From: Oryctolagus cuniculus
Lineage: Eukaryota; Chordata; Mammalia; Lagomorpha; Leporidae
Assembly (NCBI RefSeq): GCF_964237555.1
Contig: NC_091442.1
Span: forward strand, 62,098,011 to 62,162,010
Direction of reading: 5' to 3'
DNA length: 64,000 nucleotides
Part shown: positions 56,155 through 64,000 of the stretch, in pieces
Position numbering within the stretch: position 1 is the stretch's first letter
How the letters are laid out: each line of letters starts with the position of its first letter
The notes under the pieces: model-generated
The model's database searches: none
What the model was told of the DNA's origin: nothing
The model's input: only the letters and a program-made list of their open reading frames with translations
Program-made: the position numbers and the translations under genes

Positions 56155-59100
56155 ATGGGAAGCTCAAAGCATATACTAGAAAATATTTCCGGGAAAATGG
56201 CAGGGCAAAGTCACTACGTATCAATTGTCACATTGAACATTAATGGTCTGAATTCTTCAGTTAAAAGACACCGTTTAGCTGACTGGCTCACAGAACACAA
56301 CCCAACTATTTGTTGCCTACAAGAAACACATCTCTCTAACAAAGAGGCATGCAGACTGAAAGTGAAAGGTTGGAAAAAGATATTCCATGCCAACAGAAAC
56401 CAAAAAAAAGCAGGTGTAGCCATATTAATATCAGACAAAATAAACTTTAATACAAAAACTGTTAAGAGAGACAAAGAGGGACACTATATAATGATTAAGG
56501 GTTCAATTCAACAGGAAGATGTAACTATTATAAATGTATATGCACCTAATTACAGGGCACCGGTCTATTTAAAAGATATGTTAAGGGACTTAAAGGGGGA
56601 TTTAGATTCCAATACAATAGTACTGGGGGACTTCAATACTCCACTCTCAGAAATAGACAGATCATCCGGACAGAAGATCAACAAGGAAACAGCAGATTTA
56701 ATTGACACTATTGCCCAAATGGATCTAACAGATATCTACAGAACTTTCAACCCTACATCTACAGACTTCACATTCTTCTCAGCAGCGCATGGAACCTTCT
56801 CTAGGATTGATCACATACTAGGCCATAAAGCAAGTCTCAGCAAATTTAAAAGAATTAGAATCATACCATGCAGCTTCTCAGACCACAGCGGGATGAAGCT
56901 GGAAATTAGCAACTCAGGAAACCCCAGAAAGTATGCAAACACATGGAGACTGAACAACATGCTCCTGAATGAACACTGGGTCATTCAAGAAATCAAAAGA
57001 GAAATCAAAAACTTTCTGGAAGTAAATGAAGACAACAACACAACATATCAAAACTTATGGGATACAGCAAAAGCAGTATTGAGAGGCAAATTTATAGCAA
57101 TAGGTGCCTATATCAAGAAATTGGAAAGGTACCAAATAAATGAGCTTTCAGCGCACCTCAAGGACCTAGAAAAACTGCAGCAAACCAAACCCAAATCTAG
57201 TAGGAGAAGAGAAATAATTAAAACCAGAGAAGAAATTAACAGGATTGAATCCAAAAAAACATTACAAAAAATCAGCCAAGCGAGAAGCTGGTTTTTTGAA
57301 AAAATAAACAAAATTGACACCCCATTGGCCCAACTAACTAAAAAAAGAAGAGAAAAGACCCAAATCAATAAAATCAGAGATGAAAAAGGAAACGTAACAA
57401 CAGACACCACAGAAATAAAAAGAATCATCAGAAATTACTACAAGGACCTGTATGCCAGCAAACAGGAAAACCTATCAGAAATGGATAGATTCCTGGACAC
57501 ATGCAATCTACCAAAATTGAACCAGGAAGACATCGAAAACCTAAATAGACCCATAACTGAAACAGAAATTGAAACAGTAATAAAGGCCCTCCCAACAAAG
57601 AAAAGCCCAGGACCAGATGGATTCACTGCTGAATTCTACCAGACATTTAAAGAAGAACTAATCCCATTTCTTCTCAAACTATTCAGAACAATCGAAGAAG
57701 AGGGAATCCTCCCAAATTCTTTCTATGAAGCCAGCATCACCTTAATCCCTAAGCCAGAGAAAGATGCAGCACTGAAAGAAAATTACAGACCAATATCCCT
57801 GATGAACATAGATGCAAAAATCCTCAATAAAATTCTGGCCAACAGAATACAACAACACATCAGGAAAATCATCCACCCAGACCAAGTGGGATTCATCCCT
57901 GGTATGCAGGGATGGTTCAACATTCGCAAATCAATCAATGTGATTCACCACATTAACAGACTGCAGAAGAAAAACCATATGATTATCTCAATTGATGCAG
58001 AGAAAGCATTTGATAAAATTCAACACCCTTTCATGATGAAAACTCTAAGCAAATTGGGTATAGAAGGAACATTCCTCAATATAATCAAAGCAATTTATAA
58101 AAAACCCACAGCCAGCATCCTATTGAATGGGGAAAAGTTGGAAGCATTTCCACTGAAATCTGGCACCAGGCAGGGATGCCCACTCTCACCACTGCTATTT
58201 AACATAGTTCTGGAAGTTTTAGCCAGAGCCATCAGACAAGAAAAAGAAATCAAAGGAATACAAATCAAGAAGGAAGAAGTCAAACTATCCCTCTTTGCAG
58301 ACGATATGATTCTGTACTTAGAGGATCCAAAGAACTCTACTAAGAGACTATTGGAACTCATAGAGGAGTTTGGCAAAGTGGCAGGATATAAAATCAATGC
58401 ACAAAAATCAACAGCCTTTGTATACACAAGTAATGCCATGACTGAGAAAGAACTGCTAAGATCAATCCCATTCACAATAGCTACAAAAACAATCAAATAC
58501 CTTGGAATAAACTTAACCAAGGACGTTAAAGATCTCTACGATGAAAATTACAAAACCTTAAAGAAAGAAATAGAAGAGGATACCAAAAAATGGAAAAATC
58601 TTCCATGCTCATGGATTGGAAGAATCAACATCATCAAAATGTCCATTCTCCCAAAAGCAATTTATAGATTCAATGCAATCCCAATCAAGATACCAAAGAC
58701 ATTCTTCGCAGATCTAGAAAAAATGATGCTGAAATTCATATGGAGGCACAAGAGACCTCGAATAGCTAAAGCAATCTTGTACAACAAAAACAAAGCCGGA
58801 GGCATCACAATACCAGACTTCAGGACATACTACAGGGCAGTTGTAATCAAAACAGCATGGTACTGGTACAGAAACAGATGGATAGACCAATGGAACAGAA
58901 TTGAAACACCAGAAATCAACCCAAACATCTACAGCCAACTTATATTTGATCAAGGATCTAAAACTAATTCCTGGAGCAAGGACAGTCTATTCAATAAATG
59001 GTGCTGGGAAAACTGGATTTCCACGTGCAGAAGCATGAAGCAAGACCCCTACCTTACACCTTACACAAAAATCCACTCAACGTGGATTAAAGACCTAAAT

Positions 59101-60021
59101 CTACGTCCTGACACCATTAAGTTATTAGAGAACATTGGAGAAACCCTTCAAGATATTGGCACAGGCAAAGAATTTCTGGAAAAGACCCGGGAGGCACAGA
59201 CAGTCAAAGCCAAAATCAACTATTGGGATTGCATCAAATTGAGAAGTTTCTTTACTGCAAAAGAAACAGTCAGGAGAGTGAAGAGACAACCGACAGAATG
59301 GGAAAAAATATTTGCAAACTATGCAACAGATAAAGGGTTAATAACCAGAATCTACAAAGAGATCAAGAAACTCCACAAAAACAAAACCAACAACCCACTT
59401 AAGAGATGGGCCAAGGACTTCAATAGACATTTTTCAAAAGAGGAAATCCAAATGGCCAACAGGCACATGAAAAAATGTTCAAGGTCACTAGCAATCAGGG
59501 AAATGCAAATCAAAACCACAATGAGGTTTCACCTCACCCCGGTTAGAATGGCTCACATACAGAAATCTACCAACAACAGATGCTGGCGAGGATGTGGGGA
59601 AAAAGGGACACTAACCCACTGTTGGTGGGAATGCAAACTGGTTAAGCCACTATGGAAATCAGTCTGGAGATTCCTCAGAAACCTGAATATAACCCTACCA
59701 TTCGACCCAGCCATCCCACTCCTTGGAATTTACCCAAAGGAGTTTAAATTGATAAAGAAAAAAGCGGTCTGCACCCTAATGTTTATTGCAGCACAATTCA
59801 CAATAGCCAAGACCTGGAACCAACCTAAATGCCCATCAACGGTAGACTGGATAAAGAAATTATGGGATATGTATTCTTTAGAATACTATACCGCAGTAAG
59901 AAACAACGAAATCCAGTCATTTGCAACAAAATGGAGGAATCTGGAACACATCATGCTGAGTGAAGTAAGCCAGTCCCAAAGGGACAAATACCATATGTTC
60001 TCCCTGATCGGTGACAACTGA
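56155..60021 (+). CDS. L1 ORF2 protein: endonuclease and reverse transcriptase, intact
   Basis: 1288 codons ending in TGA. ORF2p nicks target DNA and primes cDNA synthesis from the free 3' end. Endonuclease residues, with human numbers in brackets: N28 (14), E57 (43), Y129 (115), D159 and N161 (145, 147), D219 (205), D243-H244 (229-230). The constant offset of 14 means the N-terminus carries 14 extra residues. Met15 (56197) gives 1274 residues, against 1275 in human, and may be the native start. The linker/Z region includes SPGPDGF near 484-490. The reverse transcriptase spans about 500-770, with catalytic FADD at 714-717 (D716 codon at 58300). The C-terminal zinc-knuckle-like motif C-x3-C-x7-H-x4-C runs from C1143 to C1160. 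Length, domain order and catalytic residues all fit a functional ORF2. Translation is probably by reinitiation after the ORF1 stop. Confidence 0.96.
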   Translation: MGSSKHILENISGKMAGQSHYVSIVTLNINGLNSSVKRHRLADWLTEHNPTICCLQETHLSNKEACRLKVKGWKKIFHANRNQKKAGVAILISDKINFNTKTVKRDKEGHYIMIKGSIQQEDVTIINVYAPNYRAPVYLKDMLRDLKGDLDSNTIVLGDFNTPLSEIDRSSGQKINKETADLIDTIAQMDLTDIYRTFNPTSTDFTFFSAAHGTFSRIDHILGHKASLSKFKRIRIIPCSFSDHSGMKLEISNSGNPRKYANTWRLNNMLLNEHWVIQEIKREIKNFLEVNEDNNTTYQNLWDTAKAVLRGKFIAIGAYIKKLERYQINELSAHLKDLEKLQQTKPKSSRRREIIKTREEINRIESKKTLQKISQARSWFFEKINKIDTPLAQLTKKRREKTQINKIRDEKGNVTTDTTEIKRIIRNYYKDLYASKQENLSEMDRFLDTCNLPKLNQEDIENLNRPITETEIETVIKALPTKKSPGPDGFTAEFYQTFKEELIPFLLKLFRTIEEEGILPNSFYEASITLIPKPEKDAALKENYRPISLMNIDAKILNKILANRIQQHIRKIIHPDQVGFIPGMQGWFNIRKSINVIHHINRLQKKNHMIISIDAEKAFDKIQHPFMMKTLSKLGIEGTFLNIIKAIYKKPTASILLNGEKLEAFPLKSGTRQGCPLSPLLFNIVLEVLARAIRQEKEIKGIQIKKEEVKLSLFADDMILYLEDPKNSTKRLLELIEEFGKVAGYKINAQKSTAFVYTSNAMTEKELLRSIPFTIATKTIKYLGINLTKDVKDLYDENYKTLKKEIEEDTKKWKNLPCSWIGRINIIKMSILPKAIYRFNAIPIKIPKTFFADLEKMMLKFIWRHKRPRIAKAILYNKNKAGGITIPDFRTYYRAVVIKTAWYWYRNRWIDQWNRIETPEINPNIYSQLIFDQGSKTNSWSKDSLFNKWCWENWISTCRSMKQDPYLTPYTKIHSTWIKDLNLRPDTIKLLENIGETLQDIGTGKEFLEKTREAQTVKAKINYWDCIKLRSFFTAKETVRRVKRQPTEWEKIFANYATDKGLITRIYKEIKKLHKNKTNNPLKRWAKDFNRHFSKEEIQMANRHMKKCSRSLAIREMQIKTTMRFHLTPVRMAHIQKSTNNRCWRGCGEKGTLTHCWWECKLVKPLWKSVWRFLRNLNITLPFDPAIPLLGIYPKEFKLIKKKAVCTLMFIAAQFTIAKTWNQPKCPSTVDWIKKLWDMYSLEYYTAVRNNEIQSFATKWRNLEHIMLSEVSQSQRDKYHMFSLIGDN

Positions 60022-60978
60022 CTGCACACCAAAAAGGAAACCTCCTGAAGTGAAATGGACACTATGAGAAATGGTGACTTGATCAGCATAGCCCTGACTG
60101 CTAATGGACAACTTAATACATTATCCCTCATAGTATTTTTTTTTTGTCTGTTCTACTTAATATGACTGGTTTAATTCTGTAATTATCACACAGTTATTCT
60201 TAAGTGTTGAAAATTAACTGAAATGTGATCCCTGTTAAACATAAAAGTGGGAATAAGAGAGGGAAGAGATGTATAATTTGGGGCATGCTCGGGCTGACTT
60301 GCCCCAATTGGTAGAGTTGGAAACATACTAGGGGATTCCAATTCAATCCCATCAAGGTGGCATGTGCCAATGCCATCTCACTATTCCAAGTGATCAATTT
60401 CAGTTCACAATTGATCATAATGAAAGGACTAAGAGTCAAAGGGAGCACATAAACAAGTCTAGTATCTGCTAACACTAACCAATAGAATAAATAAAGGGGA
60501 GAGTGATCCAACATGGGAAGTGAGATACTCAGCAGACTCATAGAATGGCAGATGTCCTAAATAGCACTCTGGCCTCAGAATCAGCCCTAAAGGCACTCGG
60601 ATCTGGCTGAAAAGCCCATGAGAGTATTTCAGGCATGGAAAGCCAAGACACTCTGGCAAAAAGATCTCTGTGAGTGAGATCCCAGTGGAAAGAACAGGTC
60701 TTCAAAGAGGGAGGTGCCTTTCTCTGAAGGGAGGAGAGAACCTCCACTTTGACTATGACCTTGTCTAAACAAGATAAGAGTCGGAGAACTCAAGGGGCTT
60801 CCATAGCCTTGGAAACTCATGACTGGTGCATAGGGAGATTACTGATACCATAAACAGGAGTGTCAATTGGTAAAGTCAACAACAGGAGTCACTGTGCACT
60901 TACTCCTCATGTAGGATCTCTGTCCTTAATGTGCTGTACACTGAGGCTTAATGCTATAACGAGTACTCAAACAGTATA

Positions 60979-61243
60979 TTTCACTTTGTGTTTCTATGGG
61001 GGTGCAAACTGTTGAAATCTTTACTTAATGTACACTAAACTGATCTTCTGTTAAAAAAAAAAAAAAAAGAAAAGAAACTATCAATTCCCAACTTGACTCT
61101 CACTGGGATTAAACATGACAATAGGTCTGATCTGATTTCATCATCATTTAAAAAAAAATCATCTATTATTTTTCACTTTATGTTTCTGTGTGGGAACAAA
61201 CTGTTGAAATCCTTACTTAAGGTATACTAAGCTGATCTTCTGT
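60979..61243 (+). repeat. Direct duplication of a 73-bp unit in the L1 3' UTR
   Basis: The units at 60979-61051 and 61171-61243 both run from TTTCACTTT to CTGATCTTCTGT and differ at about nine positions by eye. They are separated by about 120 bp that includes two A-rich runs. The L1 fragment at 39635-39967 has only one unit. Confidence 0.85.
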
Positions 61244-61387
61244 ATACTAAGATAATCGAAAATGAATCTTGATGTGAATGGAAGGGGAGAGGGAGTGGGA
61301 AAGGGGAGGGTGGTGGGTGGGAGGGACGGTATGGGGGGGAAAGCCATTGTAACCCATGAGACGTACTTTGGAAATTTATATTCATTA

Positions 61388-61393
61388 AATAAA
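61388..61393 (+). terminator. L1 polyadenylation signal AATAAA
   Basis: AATAAA lies about six bases before the A-rich tail begins, consistent with the 3'-processing signal of L1 mRNA. The same stretch appears inverted at the T-rich ends of the truncated L1 copies near 25690 and 39650. Confidence 0.7.
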
Positions 61394-61425
61394 AGATTAA
61401 AAAAAAAAAAAAAAGAAAAAAAAAA

Positions 61426-61438
61426 AATTTCCTATTGA
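61426..61438. repeat. Target-site duplication, right copy, of the full-length L1
   Basis: Same 13-mer as 54156-54168, directly after the A-rich tail. Unique sequence (AAGACAAATTACTAGC) resumes at 61439. Confidence 0.93.
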
Positions 61439-61849
61439 AAAGACAAATTACTAGCAAAAGTTTGTTCCTTTAGCTCTTCGTTAGATATCCTTCATGGATT
61501 GCTAAACAGTTCACCAAGGCTTTTTGGCAGTTATCCATCAATGTTAGCGCATACATAGACCCACACATTTATCTAAAAGGGAGACATGCAGAAGGTAGCA
61601 GTGCCATCAGCACTAGGAGGGGTGGGAGCGTTGGAGAACACAATGTAGTATTGAAAGTCTCAGTAGCACAGTTACCATACTTTGCAAATCATGGGTAATA
61701 CATGCAACTCTGGGGAGTCACTGCTTAAATGAGCTACAAATGGGAATATGACAGTAAAGATAATGCTTCTCTCACTTGATTAGTGTAAGAATCATGTCAC
61801 TATGTGTAAGAAAACTACCTGATAGATCGTAAATCTTTATCCAGCACTT
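61439..61849. other. Unassigned flank of the L1
   Basis: Single-copy-looking DNA that continues the sequence interrupted at 54168. Confidence 0.4.
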
Positions 61850-62095
61850 TCTAGTTCTGCCATAGTAAAATACCACCAACTGGGTGGCTTTAAGCAGCAG
61901 AATTTGTTTCTCTTTCCATTTTGGAGCCTGGAAAACTGAAATCTTGAGATCTGGAGGAGACATCTTCCTTGCTTCTTGCAGCTTTTGGTTGACCCAAGCT
62001 TCCCTGGGTGTGTGTGTCACTGTAGGCTCTACCTCCATCTTCACCTGCCGCCCACTCTGTGCTTCATGTTTTGAGTTAATGACCGGGAGTAAGGC
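61850..62095 (-). mobile_element. MaLR-type LTR fragment (MLT1-like), reverse
   Basis: TGCCATAGTAAAATACCACC, ACTGGGTGGCTTTAAGCAGC and TTTGGAGCCTGGAAAACTGA follow the inverted MLT1 order. The remainder is diverged. Confidence 0.62.
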
Positions 62096-62238
62096 TTCAA
62101 AATACCTTTTTTTCTTTGAGAGGCACAATTTAATCCATAGTTAGCTGATTTTTGACTTCTGAAATTTAAGTGTGCAAAATGCATCCAACTGATCCCGATA
62201 TCCTAAAGTGTCCTGACAGGACTGTAAGTTTAAATTCT

Positions 62239-62546
62239 TTTTTTAAAAATTTATTTATTTATTTGAGAAGCAGAGTTACAGAGAGGTCTTCCATCTGCTG
62301 GTTCACTCCCCAAATGGCAGCAAGAGCTGGAGCTGGGTTGATCCATAGCCAGGAGCCAGGAGCTTCTTCCAAGTCTTGCAAGTGGATCTAGGAGCCCAAG
62401 CACTTGGGCCATCTTCTGCTTTCCTGGGCCATTAGCAGAGAGCTGGATTGAAAGTGGGTGGGGCAGTTGGGACATGAACCGGCGCCCATATGGGATGCCG
62501 GTGCCACAGGCAGAGGCTTAACCTACTGCACCACAGCACTGGCCCT
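62239..62546 (-). mobile_element. CSINE, type B
   Basis: Reverse copy: T-run, TTTATTTATTTATTTGAGAAG, body, inverted head ending CAGCACTGGCCCT. A 16-bp duplication with three transitions, TGTAAGTTTAAATTCT and TGTGAGTCCAAATTCT, lies at 62223-62238 and 62547-62562. Confidence 0.91.
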
Positions 62547-63022
62547 TGTGAGTCCAAATTCTATGTAAATTAGTTATGGGTGAGAGACTTGGGATATAGT
62601 CCAGTATGGGGAAAAATTTCTCTCCGTCTTTGGATTTGTGAAACTTAGAACACAATTCATCTATTTTCAAGGTACCATGGTGGGATAGATACAGAAAAGA
62701 CATTCTTATTCCAAAAGCGACAGATTAGAGGGACAAAAAGATGGTACATAGTAGGCTCACAACTTCTCAGGACAAATTCCACTAGGTTGTAAGGCTTGAA
62801 GATAATTCTGCGTAGTTCTGTGCTCTGTGTTTTGGGCCTGCTGTGGTGGTCCCACCTCTTTAGCCCTGGGCATCAACTGTGCTGCTCAGCCTGGGTGGTG
62901 GCCCTAGCCCTGCATTTTGAACAGAGGGCCCATTACCCAAACCCTCTGTAACCACAGTTCTTCCCTCAGAGCCATTCTTTCATTTCATCCTCCTTTCCTT
63001 TCCTAAAAAATGCAAAACAAGA

Positions 63023-63341
63023 TTATATTTATTTTTTTTGAAATACAGAGAGACAGACAGACAGAAACAAACATTTCACATCTTGCTGGTGCATTCCTAA
63101 TTGCAAACAATAGCTGGGCCTGCTTGGAGTAGGCGAAATACATGATCCTGGAAGTCAGTTTGGGTCTCCGGGGTGAGTGGCGGAGGCCCAAATCCTTGAG
63201 CTATCACCTGCTGCCTCCCAGAGTACACACTGGCAGAAAACTGGAGTTGGAAACAGAGCCGGGACTTGAACCTAGATCCTCTGATAGGAGTGTGGGCATC
63301 TCAAGTGGCATCTTACCTGCTATGCCAAATCTCTGTGCCCC
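63023..63341 (-). mobile_element. CSINE, type C
   Basis: Reverse copy: TTATATTTATTTTTTTTGAAA, (GACA)n-like tract, CTGCTGCCTCCCAGAGTACA, GGGACTTGAACCTAG inverted B box near 63263, end CTCTGTGCCCC. Confidence 0.84.
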
Positions 63342-64000
63342 TATCTCTGGTCTTTTTAGGAAGGCTGGCAGTGTTTTTGCTCATATAAAATTTTCAAAAA
63401 TCTTTTCAGCCTTTTGTGAAATTCATGGGAATCCAAACAAGAGGTCCCTCTATAGATCTTCTCTCTACCTGCATCTCTATTCCTGAATTTGAGGTTTGCC
63501 ATTCTTGTGTGATTTTATACTGTTACTATATAGTGTTTTATGATGGTTTAAGAGTTAGCAGACCTCATATATTGGTATCATTCTGAATTAGTCCTTTTAA
63601 AAAGGTGCATGCTTCATTTGTTCCATAATACGTTTAAAACGACACGGCTGGCATAAAGCTGTAGCTCATTCACTTTAACTCCTGTATATTACATTCTATG
63701 AACAGGTGCACTTCATTCTCCTATTGATGTATGTTTAAAAGGGTTCTCTTTTCAACTCTTATATATTGTGCTGTTATAATCATTCCTTTACATTTCTTCT
63801 CTTGTACGAATGCATATACCTGAGAGACGTGGATGATAGTAAAATAACGTAGACCCAGCTTGAAGCTCTGAAGAGTTTCCATTGCTCTGCGTCCTGTCCC
63901 TCTTTGGAAGATTTGGAAATCAAGGCTTTCAGCCCCAGACTAGCTTCATTCAGTTTTGTTGCAAAGTTCTTCTGCCTGTGTCCCCTTGGCTGTACTGTAA
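63342..64000. other. Unassigned AT-rich sequence
   Basis: Nothing recognised to the window end. A short GC-richer part lies at 63850-63990. Confidence 0.4.

Larger units (their letters stand above)
54169..61425 (+). mobile_element. Full-length LINE-1 retrotransposon (rabbit L1_Oc type), both ORFs intact
   Basis: An autonomous non-LTR retrotransposon of about 7.26 kb. In order it has a 5' UTR (54169-55086), ORF1 (55087-56148), a 6-nt spacer, ORF2 (56155-60021), a 3' UTR and an A-rich tail ending near 61425. The target duplication AATTTCCTATTGA is identical on both sides; its first A residues could also belong to the tail. The left end starts with GGGGGCGGAGCCAAGATGGC, which resembles the first bases of full-length L1s in other mammals, so the copy is not 5'-truncated. 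An exact duplication, a long tail and two unbroken ORFs indicate a recent insertion. Whether it is active cannot be read from sequence. The subfamily is inferred from the host and from homology to mammalian L1, not from a database match. Confidence 0.96.
60022..61425 (+). other. L1 3' UTR with internal duplication, G-rich tract and A-rich tail
   Basis: Non-coding 3' region of the full-length L1. It contains two copies of a 73-bp unit (60979-61051 and 61171-61243) and an A-rich run at 61052-61068. A G-rich polypurine stretch follows at 61281-61339, then AATAAA at 61388-61393 and an A tail interrupted by single G bases (61399-61425). A G-rich tract in the 3' UTR is a shared feature of mammalian L1s. 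Confidence 0.88.

Noticed and set aside
58095..58520. A 141-codon antisense frame within ORF2
   Set aside because: Shadow of the conserved reverse-transcriptase coding sequence on the other strand.

Overview
This is a mammalian, almost certainly lagomorph, genomic window, most likely European rabbit (Oryctolagus cuniculus). The case rests on about 40 copies of the tRNA-derived C repeat (CSINE), a SINE family I know only from lagomorphs, and on LINE-1 elements of the rabbit L1_Oc type. I found no host protein-coding gene, exon series, tRNA, rRNA or CRISPR array. Apart from one LINE-1, the open frames are short and mostly lie inside SINEs, so the window looks intergenic or intronic. Ages and subfamilies were judged by eye; no repeat library was searched.

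The main object is a full-length LINE-1 on the + strand (54169-61425). It is flanked by a 13-bp duplication of its target (54156-54168 and 61426-61438). It has a 918-bp 5' UTR that begins with a GC box and a YY1-like site, an intact ORF1 (353 codons), an intact ORF2 (1288 codons, all endonuclease and reverse-transcriptase key residues visible) and a 1.4-kb 3' UTR with an internal duplication, a G-rich tract, a poly(A) signal and an A-rich tail. ORF1 and ORF2 share one reading frame and are divided by a single stop codon. By sequence alone it could still be mobile, and its proteins would also mobilise the CSINEs, which carry internal Pol III promoters but no enzymes.

Layout. 1-24 kb: AT-rich DNA with CSINEs in both orientations, MaLR-type LTRs (2.6, 3.5 and 20.6-21.2 kb) and an ERV LTR-like block near 8 kb. 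24-41 kb: an unusual nested inverted repeat (24.2-24.36 kb), a 5'-truncated L1 (25.7 kb), long repeat-poor AT-rich stretches, old L1, L2 and MIR pieces, and a likely SINE/L1 chimeric insertion (39.6-40.2 kb). 41-54 kb: an ERVK-like solo LTR with a 6-bp target duplication (41.75-42.2 kb), more CSINEs, an ERV1-like LTR (50 kb) and a repeat-poor stretch. 54-61.4 kb: the full-length L1. 61.4-64 kb: a MaLR LTR piece and two CSINEs.

About half of the CSINEs keep a recognisable target-site duplication, which fixes their ends and shows L1-type target-primed insertion. Three sequence grades are visible. Type A is youngest (GC-rich head, extra segment with GGCGCCGGATTCTGTCCC). Type B is intermediate (head with CCCATATGGGCGCC). 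Type C is oldest and most diverged.
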